A DNA stretch of 64,000 bases from contig JALRMH010000001.1 of the NCBI GenBank assembly GCA_026119935.1, positions 1,240,001-1,304,000 of the forward strand. The letters run 5' to 3'. A model generated the notes under the pieces. That model had not been told where the DNA came from. It ran no database searches and saw nothing but the letters and a program-made list of their open reading frames with translations. How positions within the stretch are numbered: the stretch's first letter is position 1; the number at the start of each line of letters is the position of its first letter. This document shows positions 34,377 to 46,051 of the stretch, one piece after another. This stretch comes from Endothia cerciana (taxonomy: Eukaryota > Ascomycota > Sordariomycetes > Diaporthales > Cryphonectriaceae). Position numbers and translations under genes: made by a program.

Positions 34377-35088
34377 TCACGAGCCCTCGTACCTGCCGCC
34401 CTCGCTACACCACAGCTCCACCAGCCTCCGCGCGCCGAGGGCGTCGCCGCCCCGCAGCAGCGCGGCGGCGTCCACGTTGAGCGGGGAGTCCACCTCCGGG
34501 TAGGGCAGCAGCCCATCGCGCACGGCGCGCACGGTCTCGAGAACACTGTACGCGGGCGTCCAGGCGTCCTTGAGGAGGTCGAGGCAGATCTCGCCCGTGT
34601 CGAGGCTGATGTTGGGGTGCACGATGGGCGTGATGAACCGGACCCGGGGCGGGGCGAGGGGGTAGTTGGGCGGGAGGAGGATGGACAGGAGCCAGCGACC
34701 TTCTGTTTTTGTGGTACCACGGCGGGTTAGCCCTTGTTTTTTTTCCTTTTTTTTTTTTTCCTTGTTGTTTTTTATTATTATTATTCTGGGTGGGCTTTTC
34801 ACCCAGGGGCAGTGAGTTGGGGAAGAGGCGAGGGAGAGTGGTGTAGAGGAAAGGAGGCGGCGGGGGGGGGGGGGGGTGGTGGTGTGGTGGTTTGTATCTG
34901 TGTGTGAGCGCACCATCGTAACCTCCTCCGACGCCCCGGCCATTGATCACGGCCTCCCACGTCAACAGGTCGCCCTCGTCGATGGGGCCAAGCCGCTCAA
35001 TCCCCTTCTCCTCGGGCGCCTCGGCCCGCCACGTGTCGAGCTCCCTGATGAGCCGCTTGGCCGCGTTGCGCGACGAGGAGCCGGACAT
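34377..35088 (-). CDS. PEX4: Ubiquitin-conjugating enzyme E2, PEX4-like
   Basis: Exon 1 is 35088-34914 and exon 2 is 34702-34377; the product is 166 aa. The E2 fold is readable: N-terminal helix (AAKRLIRELDTWR), LTWEAVINGRG, the PPNYPLAPPRVRF block, the HPN motif (IVHPNISLDTGEIC) with catalytic Cys at about 98, then LKDAWTPAYSVLETVRAV. PEX4 is the peroxisome-anchored E2 that monoubiquitinates the import receptor PEX5 for recycling. The DLLKDAWTPAYS stretch and size favour PEX4, but another single-domain E2 cannot be excluded. The 211-nt intron is unusual: on the coding strand it contains a C15 run, a CT-rich segment and an A-rich tract before the acceptor. Confidence 0.82.
34703..34913 (-). 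other. Homopolymer-rich intron of the PEX4-like gene
   Basis: A GT-AG intron (gtgcgc...aacag) of 211 nt. On the plus strand it carries G15 at 34862-34876 next to GGT repeats, and long T-rich runs at about 34,735-34,785. Confidence 0.75.
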
Positions 35089-36711
35089 CGGGGGGGGGGG
35101 GGGTTTCTCTTGGTCTGGCTTGCTGGTAGATCGGATGCTGTAGGGGGAGGGGGAGAGAGAGAGAGAGGATTCTTTCTTTCCCGCTGACTGGCAAAGGGGG
35201 TCGGGTTTCAACGCGTGCCCTAGATGATGTCTCTACCGGAACGGTGTGGTGTGCCTGTTGGGGTTGGGGGGGGTTTTTTCGCGTGTCCTACATAGTACGT
35301 CCGTACATACGTCCTGTTAGCCAGCCCCCCGAACTTTCATATGGCATGTGGAAGCTCCTTACAGGCCCGGCGCGTGCACGTTCGCAGCTTACCCCCCACC
35401 CCCCACCCCCCCCCCAAAACTAACAGCCAGTGGCTTAACGTGCTATTCTACTACAGGGGGTTTGGGAGGGGGGGGGGGAAGCGCCCAAAGCGCTATGTGG
35501 ATCTCTCTCTCTGTGCCCCCTCCCCCCCCCCGAAGGGATCAGAAATTCCCCGCGAGGCAAACACGGGGTGATCCCCCACGACACACCCACCCTGCAGCAG
35601 CAGTCCACCTTGGACCCCGGAAGATTGTCTTCTCAACACGGATCCAGAGGAGGCCCCCCCCCCCTTCCCCCCATTTCAAATATCGTATATACGATCAGGA
35701 ACTGCAGATCGGGAGCCCGCGGGGTGGAACCACGTTTAGACGATCTTTATGCCCGTCTTTTGATGTATTGGTTGTGATCAGCAGGGCGCCCAAGGCCAGC
35801 CGAGGGGGTTCAGTTCAACACCTGCTCGGTGATGAGGAACGCTTCCGTGATGAGTGCTAGAGCCACCACGGTGGCATTTGCACAAAGACGTCGTGAAGAG
35901 ATGTACGGACAGGAGAGCAGGAGGGCAGAGGGCTTATGGAACCACCGCAATCAACCTATGAGTAGAGCGCCTAGATGACTTGCTGTCTCGGTGGGAAGAG
36001 AGATGCTATACAGAATGCATCACTTGCCTCCAGAGGTGTCAAGAAAGCTGGCCAGTAAAATCTCTCGCCAACCCTCATTCACCCTCGCGAGCACATCTTT
36101 TGTGGGATTTACACATCATTCATTATTATGTCTCTACGTAAGTTTGCGTATCCGGGTATTATTAAACCCATGCAAGTCATGTCTGAAAAGGAAGGCATCG
36201 CACATGGATGCCGGGGATGATGATGATCCCCCCTCCCCACCAACCGATCGACAGGCCACAAAAGCGAGATGAGGAGGACGGTGCGCTCGTCGGTACGTGC
36301 GTCTGGTCGTTGTCCCTCCCCTCCTCCATCACTGCCCCTCGTCACGACGATGATCTCATACGGCGCGACGGTTCGGTCAGTCCATCTCCCCACCCAATTT
36401 TTTGTAAACTTGTCAAGTTTGACCATAGAATCGAGCAATACCATTGGGAACACATGCTGCTTGCCTCGATATGCATCTGTGACCATGAACCAGGTCCAGA
36501 TCACAAAACCCTCCCCCTCCCTTCTTGGTGCTGAGCTCGTGTCCCGGGGATTCAAAATGTGTAGAGGATTTGCTAGAATACAATCCATTCCTCTCCTTGT
36601 GCAGAAATCACATTCGCTGCTGTAAAAAACGCCGAGTTCATGAGTTGTGTAAAACACTGCAAATCCGGGCTATCTCGAGCACCAGGTGGCTGATCCGTCA
36701 TGTGTCGAGAT
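35089..36711. other. Intergenic region with multiple G/C homopolymers
   Basis: About 1.6 kb, no supported gene. G14 at 35090-35103 directly abuts the PEX4-like ATG. Further C/G runs lie at about 35,400-35,480, 35,521-35,530 and 35654-35664. The remainder shows no conserved reading frame. Confidence 0.45.
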
Positions 36712-39606
36712 CTACGCCCGAGCGTCCTCTTTTGTCTTCCAGAACATCATTCGGCTGAGCCGCCGCTTTGGCTTGGCCTCCTTCGTCTTCTTCTCGGAGT
36801 CGCTGTTGAATGATACCTCCAATGAGAGCTTACTCCGCTCCCCATGAGAGCTGCTGATGAGCCGGCTAAGACTGGCCAGGCTGCCTCTTCGACCACCGAA
36901 CCCTATCACACTAAACGACGCCGGGCGTTCGCCGGGAGCCGGCGGGCGGCTCATCTGCGCCGCCTGCTGAGCAAACAAGTTTTCTCTTGGCAGCGTCGAG
37001 TGGCTGCTGGAAAGTGAAGGGACATCAAGAGACTTCCGGACTTCAGGCCCTGGCTCACCCATGAGGAGCGACTGGAAGCTGTCGTCCGTGACCGAAGATG
37101 GAGCGGTAGAGATGATGTTGCCATCGTAAAGGAGAGGTGATCTAGGCGAAGGGAAGGACGATGACGCTGTGGTTGAGTACGGGCTGGTTGGAGCCAGAGA
37201 GGACGCGGTTGTGTGCGAGGAACTGCTCTCCAACGGCGCTCTGGGACTGGCTGGTGAGGACATCGGCGAGTCGGGAACAGTGATGAATCTCTGCTGCGCT
37301 GGCCCACCGAACTCGACTGTTCTGAAGGATGGCGAAGGCTCCTCCTGGATCACTTGCTCCTGAAGGGAGTTCGAGGAGGTCATTGACTTCATGCTGGCTG
37401 CCCGCTGCGGCCTGCTGTCCTCCGGTTCACTGGTCTTCCGCTTCGCCACGGGGGTCGCATCGCTGTCCGCTAATCTCTCCGCTGAGGCGCGGGCAGAGAA
37501 GAAACCACACATGCTCGAGGCTTCACTGTCCCTTACACCGGCCATTTCGGGTTGGGGAGTGGATGATCCAGTCTCCTTGCCATCATCCGAGTCACCCTCC
37601 TCCTCCTCCTCCTCAAAAACATCCGCCATCGTAGAGCTGCTGCCAAACCTGTTCATCCCACGGCGGAACTCAAATGGCGGCATCTCAGGCGAGCTTTGGG
37701 CTCGCTGGTGGTGGGTGTAGTGCATCCCTGGTCCAGAAAATCGACTCATTCCAGCGGCACTATGTAATTGCCGCTTCATCAGGCCACCGGCTTTCTGAGC
37801 CGCTTCCCACTCAGCGTTACGTGGCAAAGGGGTATTGAAAGGGCCCAGAGCAGCATCGAGATCGATCATGGGAAATGCCGTGTCGTCTTCTGTGAACGGC
37901 CTAGGTGGCTTCCAAGCTTCCACGCCTCCCTGATCCTGATCGTCCAATTCAGTGATCATCACAGTGGGCATAGAGGGTTCGCTCTTGGTATCAGCGGAGT
38001 CGGAGACATTCTCTTCATCGTCTTCAGTGTTGTGCCGCGGTGGAGGCGGGGTCGGTCCACGGCGGACGGCCTTTTTGCCCTTTCGGTGGTGTTCCCTAGG
38101 CCTGGTGAGGATCGAGCCGGCCCACTTCTTGACTTTTCTCTGCTTCTTTCCAGACTTCTTTGCTACTTTTGCCGCAGGGACTCGAGGTTCTTTGGGTTCC
38201 GCCTCTTTCCGTTGATCGGAAAGCGGAGGGTCCAGTTCGCTATCCTTCGAGGCCTCACCAGAACTCAGGCTAGAAGGACGGGATTTCGAAGGTGAGCTTG
38301 AGCCAGAGAGATGTTCCAATCCGAAAAAGGACCACTTCTTGGAATTCTTGGTTGGGCTCGGGTCCGCCGAAGGCGTCTCGGCAGCGGTCAGTGAGATGTC
38401 CATGAGTAAAGGCATGGAGCCTCGCCTCTTAGGGTTGGCATCCAGACCTTGCTCGGCTTGGGTCTGTGCCCGGTCGAGAACCGCACCAGCCGTGCTGGGT
38501 CTGCTGAAATCTGATCCCGCCTGTGACGGGGTCATTTCCAAGGGAGCGGTGGACTCCTCCAAGATGACGGAGTTGGAGATGGAAATGATCGACGAGATGC
38601 TGCCTGAGACTGAGTGGCCAGGCCGTACTGTCGCAGTGCTGGAAGCATCGCTGGACACCAGCGAGAGCGGCCTGGGAATGAACTCAAGGGTGTCTGAGAA
38701 TCCAACTCTGGCCTTGCCAAACGATTTCCGCTCGGCTGGGCCAGGCTCGCTCGTCGCGATGGGCTCGACCTCGACCTCGACCTCGACCTCGACCTCGACC
38801 TCATCCGGGGCTACCTCACCGGGCAGCTGCTCGGTGGCCGCCTGTTCCGCCTGTTGCTGCACGTCTGCAGGACGTAGCAACGGGAATGAAAAGTGCTTGT
38901 TGAGCTCTGGGCCGGATGGGCTTGACGGCGCACTGCTACCCCTGGAAGCCTCCGCTGGGTTCCTTGGTAGATTGAGGCCAAGCACACTGTTGAGGTCGTG
39001 GCTGGACATGGCGGCAGAGCGCCGGTGAGCATGCCGGTGAGCGGGGCCTCGTCGCGGGGGCTCGGATTGGGGTGATGTCAAGGCGCTGTCCGACCTCGTT
39101 GGGCTGATGTCGAGGACCTCCATCCTCGCATTCCCAGAACGATATTCACCGCCAACGAACTCACTGCCTCCGCGCTTGTGACCATGACCTGCTCTCGCGG
39201 GGGAGAGTCGTGGAGACTTGGGAGATCGGGGTGGGCTCAGAAAGTCGTCAGTCGCTGATGTCGATGGTTTCGGAGTGAGGCTTGCACCGGGGTTGAACGA
39301 GAAGGCTGGCAGGTCGGGCGAGCCGAGCGGTCTCGGAATGCTCTTCCCGTTGGTGCCTAGTGACTGAACGGGTAATTCGACCACTGATCTCGGCCGTCGA
39401 CCGGTGGCTCGGGGCGTAGATGCCGCCATTGGTTTCGAAGGGAAGACGAAGGGCGGGTTCGGAGGCGGGCTTTGGGAGGGAGCAGACAAGTCCGCCGCTT
39501 CGTGGGGTTCCCTCATATCCATCATGCCACCTATCGGGAGCGAGAGGTGCCGTGGGTTGTGAACACGGCCCTCGCGGGGTGTGTCGGGCACAATGGTTGC
39601 TGCCAT
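36712..39606 (-). CDS. Large intrinsically disordered protein ('cell wall proline-rich protein' type)
   Basis: A single uninterrupted frame of 964 aa, starting at MAATIVPDTPREGRVHNPRHLSLPI. No catalytic domain is recognised. The sequence is Ser/Pro/Glu-rich with many S-P and T-P sites, so it is probably heavily phosphorylated. Low-complexity segments include an (EV)n run near the N-terminal third, encoded by hexanucleotide repeats at about 38,768-38,803, and an acidic EEEEEE-type run near the middle. Conserved-looking islands are KWSFFGLEHLSGSSSPSKSRPS, the basic KKQRKVKKWAGSILTRPREH, and the C-terminal KRRLSRMMFWKTKED. There is no signal peptide, so the family's usual cell-wall name is not supported by the sequence. 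Orthologues are, from memory, widespread in Sordariomycetes. Confidence 0.8.
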   Translation of the reverse strand: MAATIVPDTPREGRVHNPRHLSLPIGGMMDMREPHEAADLSAPSQSPPPNPPFVFPSKPMAASTPRATGRRPRSVVELPVQSLGTNGKSIPRPLGSPDLPAFSFNPGASLTPKPSTSATDDFLSPPRSPKSPRLSPARAGHGHKRGGSEFVGGEYRSGNARMEVLDISPTRSDSALTSPQSEPPRRGPAHRHAHRRSAAMSSHDLNSVLGLNLPRNPAEASRGSSAPSSPSGPELNKHFSFPLLRPADVQQQAEQAATEQLPGEVAPDEVEVEVEVEVEVEPIATSEPGPAERKSFGKARVGFSDTLEFIPRPLSLVSSDASSTATVRPGHSVSGSISSIISISNSVILEESTAPLEMTPSQAGSDFSRPSTAGAVLDRAQTQAEQGLDANPKRRGSMPLLMDISLTAAETPSADPSPTKNSKKWSFFGLEHLSGSSSPSKSRPSSLSSGEASKDSELDPPLSDQRKEAEPKEPRVPAAKVAKKSGKKQRKVKKWAGSILTRPREHHRKGKKAVRRGPTPPPPRHNTEDDEENVSDSADTKSEPSMPTVMITELDDQDQGGVEAWKPPRPFTEDDTAFPMIDLDAALGPFNTPLPRNAEWEAAQKAGGLMKRQLHSAAGMSRFSGPGMHYTHHQRAQSSPEMPPFEFRRGMNRFGSSSTMADVFEEEEEEGDSDDGKETGSSTPQPEMAGVRDSEASSMCGFFSARASAERLADSDATPVAKRKTSEPEDSRPQRAASMKSMTSSNSLQEQVIQEEPSPSFRTVEFGGPAQQRFITVPDSPMSSPASPRAPLESSSSHTTASSLAPTSPYSTTASSSFPSPRSPLLYDGNIISTAPSSVTDDSFQSLLMGEPGPEVRKSLDVPSLSSSHSTLPRENLFAQQAAQMSRPPAPGERPASFSVIGFGGRRGSLASLSRLISSSHGERSKLSLEVSFNSDSEKKTKEAKPKRRLSRMMFWKTKEDARA
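38768..38803. repeat. Hexanucleotide repeat encoding (Glu-Val)n
   Basis: Six head-to-tail cgacct units (with a leading ct) lie inside the coding sequence of the large disordered protein. They encode alternating Glu and Val on the minus strand. Confidence 0.9.
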
Positions 39607-42600
39607 CTTTCCAAAGGGCCGCACTGCAGCCAGAGGGTGTCGATGACTAGCTCACCAGTGGTGACATGGGAGTAACGAGTGAGTTTGCTTCAACCCCGGA
39701 TTCTTTCACCTCCGCGACTGGAATCCTCCTCCCGAGGGCGGGTTTGTTTTGAGGCGGGTTGGGGAGGTATCTGGGGTGGCCCTGCGTTTCTTGGGCTGTA
39801 GAGATTGGACGATTATGCTGATCGGGCTTTGTCTGTGGAGTCCGGATTCAACGTCAGCCCGGTCTCGTATATTCGTCTGATATACCCGTCGCAACGGTGA
39901 GCCCAAGTAGGGCAAACGCGAGAGAGGAATGGGGCAAGCGATGGGCTCGCCCAGCCCAGCCAGGGCTGTTTGATGGTGACGGGGCCGTCTGCCCTGTGCA
40001 TTCAGAGTCGTACCTCGTCCGATCAGTGGTGTTGTCTTGAGCACTCTGGTCGGATGATGGCCAAGTGACAGAGACAGACAGGTAAATCGATGGTGGATCG
40101 TGATCGTAGTCTGCGGTCTTCCCAGAGTTTCCGTGGCAAGGCGAAGCGATTGCGTACTGTATACAAGGAGGGATTAAGGCAATGCTTCGTGAGGTTCAAA
40201 AAAAGGATGAATGTAAAAGTAAAACCGGGGGGGGGGGGTGGTTGTTGTTCAAAGGAATGGACGGCCAAAACCAAGCAGGAAACCACAATTAGATTTCTTA
40301 CTGGAATTGGACCAGAGTGGTGCGGTGACTGCGTGGAGGGAGGACGGTGAAGGTGATGATGGTGGTGGTGGTGGTGGTGGTGGTGATGAGGAGAAAAAGA
40401 GAGGAGCGAAGGAATTGGGAGGTGAGTGAGTGACCACCCACCCGAGTTTGCGGGTTTGGCGGGTTTGCGCGGGCTGTCTGGGCAGTCTGACAGTGTGGTT
40501 GGCAGCCCGCAGCAGGAGTGGGGGGGGGGGGGAACTCTGGCTGGGTGGGACGGGGAAGAAGCGGGTGAGTCGGGTGAGTGAGGAAAAACACGCACGGTCT
40601 CCCTCTCTCTCGCTCTTTCTCTCTCTTTGCGCCTGTCCCCAACTGGAACCCACCTGGGGCGATGGGGGACATGGGTCTGCAGCGCAGGGGTGGGTCTCGT
40701 TAGGGCGGTACCTGGACTCGCGCGTGACTGAGGGCTTGGAACATTGGCTCGCCCAACCTTGGCCGGATGGGGTTACAGTATCACCGGCTCTTTTCCTGAA
40801 TCTACGGTACAAGAGCCGGTGCTAGGGGCGATGGGCATTCATGATAGGCTTCTCCCGTAGGGGGACAGACAGCTACATGGTATGGTAACCCACCTTGGAT
40901 GATCGAAAGTGAGCACAGGGTGAGGAGGCCAACTCGCAGGTGTCGTGAGTCTGTCCCGGTTCTGACGGGCCTGACGGGGGGGTTTGTTAGGGTGCACTCA
41001 CGAACGGATCAGATTGCTATAGGGTCCTTCTGCGGGTGACACTGGCTGGGTACTCGTATGTTGGTGTCGTACCTCCTCGCCACCCTCCCAGGAACCTGTG
41101 AATGGCTGAGGCTGCTACATGGTATTATGGTACGTACGGGGCACTCAATAAAGGCACTGCAGAATCGGCATGCTGCCCTGCAGGTCAAACCCCACATGAC
41201 AGTCTGAAAATGAGATGCCCCATCGATCGTGGAGTAGTACGTATTGAACACTGACCCCTGCCAAATTGAGCAGGCCCACGTCCAAGGCCTACGAGACAAG
41301 GTGTTGGTCCTTGCCCTCCCAGCTTTCCGAGGTGCCAATTTGAGACCTCGGGACCCATCGAGCGCGGTTTCGTGTTCACGACGGGCTCGACGGGATGATG
41401 CCGCAAGACCGCTACCTGTGTATTATTCCCGCACATGTAAGAAGCGATATTGTTATCATGTCGTTGCCCGGCCAGGTGGCCACAATGGCGGTCTGCGGCC
41501 TGCGGCCTCTGCATACAAACTACGGGTCCGATAACGCCTTGCATACGCGTGTACCTCTTTAACGCTCCCAGGCCCCGGATCCGTCCAGGAACGGCGCCCG
41601 TCTCATTCGTCTCTCCGAGATCCCAGATGCAAGGCACAGGTGGGTAGCGTCGCATCCAGCGCCCTCATGGTGGTGCTATAGTACCCCGCTATTGTGCTCA
41701 CGAATCCTACGGCCACCAGGGACGGTTGACGATCAAGATGACCCTAGGGGTGGTCATCTCCCCCGGGCTGGGAATCGACGGGTGGGCAGGTGGTTCGCAG
41801 ATATTACTGCTGACTGCCAGCTATCCTCGGCCGTTTTCCTGGTCCTCGCGGCGTCCAACTAACCCTTGCTTGGGTTGTATCTCGAATCAAACCCCACGCC
41901 TTGCCCCTTGACCTTGTCGCCTCCCACCCCCCCCCCCCCGGGCCTCCAATCCGTAGCCGTCTCAGCCATCCAGGGCAGACGAACCACCAGCGGGGATCTG
42001 AGGGACCTCGTTCCCCTACTGATCGCCGTTGATAGCGACACTGAGGACAAATCGCATCACGGCCAGACAGCCGGGGGTGGCTCCCCTCGCTTGCTCTCAG
42101 CAGCCTGAGGGAGATCAGCCCGATCAACCCTTCCCTGTCTCTCCTTCAGATCCGTCAACGGAGGAGACCAGACAGCGAGAACTCGACCGCCGCCACAGGC
42201 TGGACCGGATCGCATGAAACTGGCGCCCTCCCTCCCTCTGCGCCAGTCACCCGCCTGGAACATGGAACATGGCACTCCGAATTCAGCGACTCGGGCGCGG
42301 CGGGCGAGGCTAGCCTCGAGTTGGCAAAGCAGGCTGGCAAACCTACTACCATGCACGCCTAGCACCTAGGCAGACGAACGGATCAGAAATTCTCTTTATT
42401 CTGACGATGGCGTGTCTCCGTGTGGTTCGATCCCGTCTTTTGTTTGTGCCGACCCACGCTTTCCAATGTCTAGGTTTGACTTCTCCATGTCACAAACTGA
42501 CCAGGCAGTCCACTTCTCGAAGGGAGTGAAAGACGTTTGGGACAGGTCAGAACGCCCTGCCGCCAAGCCAAACTCAACCCCCGGTCCCCCACCCAGGATG

Positions 42601-44701
42601 ATTCGGGGCTACCGCAGGACGTTGGTTACTTGCTGCACATGGTTTGATGGCGCCGCCGAGATGTACTACGTATAAACGGGAATTAGTACAAACTCTGAGT
42701 TAGTAGTATCTTATGCATGGCTGGCTTTCCGTTGAGACGAAGAAGAAAAGGGCTGGCCCCCAAGATCTGCGGTCGACTCCCTGAAGCGCGCAGTGGAACC
42801 AAAGGTGGCTTGCAGATAGCCTGCAGGCTGCAGCACTAGGAGGGAAGGCTGATGTGCCCGTTCCGGCCAGTCACCTCGAGCGATGGCGCTCTCGTTGCTT
42901 GAGCACTGACAGTGCCCGCATGGCGCTACGACTTATCAGGCACGGTTCGAGGATCTGTCGGCCTGCGTCGGGTATGGATTTGCTCGTCTACCGCGGACTG
43001 GGGTAAAGAAGGAAAAAAAAAGAAGGAAAAAAAAAAACTTTCCAGTCGGCTGCGTATCTTCACCCAGGGGTTTCCTATGAGCGATCAAACCGCCTGTCTA
43101 TTTTGGTCCAGCGTCTCGAAGTGTTCCCCTTAGAGAAGGTAGTGCCACTGCTGCTGCAGCCCGTCCTTCTAGAAGGCAGCTGCACGCTGGCAGGGTAAAG
43201 ACGCAAGCTGATTGCGCGTACGGTTTACACAGTATTCATCCCGTCATCGTCTGGTCGCACCGGAGAACCGGACTGGGGAGCTTGCTGTCCATCCATCACC
43301 AGGACGCCCGCCCCGAGGGCTCTAGTCTGTTGTTGGGTGGGTTCATGTCAGACTGGTTGGGCCCTCCTTCGCACGCGATCCGTCGATCCGGGGATCCTGG
43401 GCGCTGGTCTTGGCAGGGCCAAGACGTCCGAAAGCGTCACCCTGCGCACCCAGTGACCACTTGCGGCATGCGAAGTGAATCCTATATTCCAAGCCGCGTT
43501 CGACAGGCAATCTCGGGCGCACGCCGTGCTGGTGAGCCGCCCACTGTTCGCTCTGTGAATTCCTGAACGCAGGAAGGGCGGAGTCAGGCGAGACAGCGAC
43601 TGCCAGGCGGACCGCTCTCGTCATTGTCCCAGGCCATCGAGGTTTGATATCCATCTCCGACAAGCTCCCTGCGGAGTCTAAGGCACCCCCGTCGCATCGT
43701 CATTCCAACGTCCGCCCTCGGCCGATATTTCAGGGTCCTGTAACATGAATGTGGATGGGGCCCGACTCTCCCAGACGCAGAGACGCAGAGGCCCCTCTGA
43801 TTCAGAAGTCCACATGGACAACATTCTTTTCGGGCGAACCTTAAATTCGTCTATGCTTGTTGTCATTCCCGAGCAGGTTGAACCCTGTGGGCGCGAAATG
43901 ACAGCGGCCAAGCTGCGGCAGGGCTGAAATTTTGTCAAGACGTTTTCATTTCCGTCCCAGCAGTCGGACTGGATTTGCATGACGATGATATTTCCACCCC
44001 AGCCTATCTTGATGTCCTCTATCAGCAGCACCGGTAAGTCGGGAAATATCACTCATACCCGGTCAGTCCTATAGCAGGACGTGCAAGGCGGGCACACCAT
44101 GTCAAATGATATGGTGGTCTTATGTGAGATCCCTTGCCGTTGATGAGATGCTCTCCCATTGCCAAGGGATAACCTCCAGAGTGGCAGGAACTGCAGGACG
44201 GTAGCATAAACAGGATATTGCATTCACCCAGCACATGAATGTGCTGTCAAGCTTGCCGAAAATCTCATTCGGCATTGATGTTTCACTGCTGGCCTAGAAA
44301 ATCTGGATTGAGATTGCTTCTGCAAATTGCAAGTATGAGGACAAACCAAGATCAGATTCTTACACATGCCAGATTAATTATCAAACGCGGGTCGGGCGTG
44401 GGGTAGCCCTGTAACGCTGACCTCCTGCAGGTCCCCTAGCCCCTGCGCTGCGCGGGACGGCCAAAGCACCCCCAAAACCTGGGCAGAAAAAAAAAAAAAA
44501 ATAGAGAACTTGACCGCCCTGTTTGTCTAGAACGGGCTTCAGCGCTGCCGCGGCAGAGAAATCTCCTCCTGCATCGACCATCCCTACCACCACCATCCCG
44601 ACGACTGGACCTGCATTTCGCATCTGCAGGAGAAGCAGTGCAGAATTTCTCACCGAGACCCGGGGATTTTGACACTGCTCATCTCCTTTCGCCCGGTGAG
44701 G
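39607..44701. other. About 5 kb with no supported gene
   Basis: I looked in all frames and found only short frames without conserved motifs or good splice continuity. The left part should hold the promoter of the minus-strand disordered-protein gene: it is C/T-rich on that strand with G12 at 40227-40238, a (GGT)8 tract at 40361-40384 and G13 at 40520-40532. A C13 run is at 41927-41939, A-rich runs at about 43,012-43,038 and A15 near 44,488. The right end holds the CGR1 promoter. A non-coding RNA or a rapidly evolving gene could be missed. Confidence 0.4.
40361..40384. repeat. GGT trinucleotide repeat
   Basis: Eight perfect GGT units in the 5' region of the large disordered-protein gene. Confidence 0.9.
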
Positions 44702-45251
44702 ATGTCTGCGACCGTCGACGAGCCCGGCGCGAAGCCTGCGGCCACAACCACCGCTGCTGCGGTGCCCAAGTCCCTGGGCATGAGGAAGAACGGTACGCCC
44801 TCCCGAAACGGCCATCGGCACCACGCATACAGTCCTGAAGGAGGTGCGCTTTTCTGACATTACGGCACGACACAGGCAAACAATGGCACGCGCCCAAGAA
44901 GGCCTTCCGGCCCGCATCGGGGCTGACCTCGTACGAGAAGCGCGCGAAGGAACGGGTCGCGCAGGCAGCGATGAAGGCCAAGGAGAAGGAGATGAAGGAC
45001 GAGAAGGAGGCCGAGAGACAGGTGCGTCCGCTGTGTGCGACATACAAGCAAACAAACAAGCAACCAAACCCGCTCTTTTACTGACCCGTGTCTGTTTTTG
45101 GGTCACGCAGAGACGGATAACACAGATCAAGGACAAGCGCGCGGCTAAGGAAGAGAGGGAGAGGTACGAGAAGCTGGCGGCCAAGGTGCACAAGAAGCGC
45201 GTCGAGAGGCTCAAGAGGAAGGAGAAGAGGAACAAGCTCCTCAACTCCTGA
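44702..45251 (+). CDS. CGR1: rRNA-processing protein CGR1
   Basis: Three exons (44702-44792, 44876-45021, 45111-45251) give 125 aa, close to known CGR1 sizes. The family core is intact: GMRKNGKQWHAPKKAFRP at the first junction, the SYEKRAKERVAQAAMK segment, and a long highly basic coiled coil (QIKDKRAAKEERERYEKLAAK, then RVERLKRKEKRNKLL). It is a nucleolar protein needed for pre-60S rRNA processing. Both introns are GT-AG and the reading frame is conserved across both junctions. The N-terminal 20 residues are Ala/Pro/Thr-rich and variable, as usual. Confidence 0.93.
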
Positions 45252-46051
45252 GCGCTGCTCGCGGCGGGACAGGATTGCTGTTCAGGGAATACCTGCGGCG
45301 GGAACGAGGTCGCCACGATGTCACGAGACGGCCAGCCGCAGTCCGGTCGGCCTGGCGTACCCGCTGTGTCATGGCATCACCTGACGGGCCGAGGAAGGAC
45401 CATTCTCCTATATCTGAGGGGCGCGTGCGACAAGAACATCTACACTGCACAGTCTGATCCGAGATGCCGGAGCCAGCCCGGTCAGCTCAGGTACTGCTGC
45501 GACCTAGCAGCGGTCGTCGTGGAAGTCTGCACAAATGACCTGAGTCCCTTGCACGGGCCGAAGAGGCGCAGCGGACCGGAGAGACGATTGCTCAATGTGA
45601 AACTGGCTGGGGAGACGGCTGAATCTGTATGAGGCTACCGAAGTTTGCACTTTGTGCAAGCGTAGCACAGAGCACAAAGTGCAATATAAGCTTGGATCTC
45701 ATCCACCCTGACCAGACATCATCTTGGCAGCCTCCCTCTGCAGGGAGGAAGAAAAAAAAAATTCATAATAAAAATTCCCGGCGCCACAAAGGCGCATGTC
45801 ACTACAGTACCCGCAGATTGCGGCCCAAGAAATGAGCAAGGGCCCCTGCAAGGCGATCCAATCCCTGAGCGGCAGTGGCTGCAGCATGTGACGCTTCGTT
45901 GAACCATCACCGCCCATCCAGCCTTGAACACGCTTTGCGGTGCCCAATTTCAGCCTTCGGCCCGTCGACGAGAGCAAACGATCCCTAATCGTTTCGAGTG
46001 CGACCCCGGAGCGCCAAGGACCACGGCACAAGCGCGGCTAGCCGATCACAG
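45252..46051. other. Intergenic region with a 13-bp perfect inverted repeat
   Basis: No gene is supported. An inverted repeat with arms at 45645-45657 and 45672-45684 is described separately. Confidence 0.45.
45645..45684. repeat. Perfect inverted repeat, 13-bp arms, 14-nt loop
   Basis: TTGCACTTTGTGC at 45645-45657 is repeated as its exact reverse complement at 45672-45684. Each arm is itself a near-palindrome (GCAC-ttt-GTGC). The element could form a hairpin or bind a dimeric factor. Confidence 0.9.

Noticed and set aside
42412..42450. tRNA T-loop-like ggttcgatcc
   Set aside because: No matching acceptor, D-arm or anticodon stem could be found around it.
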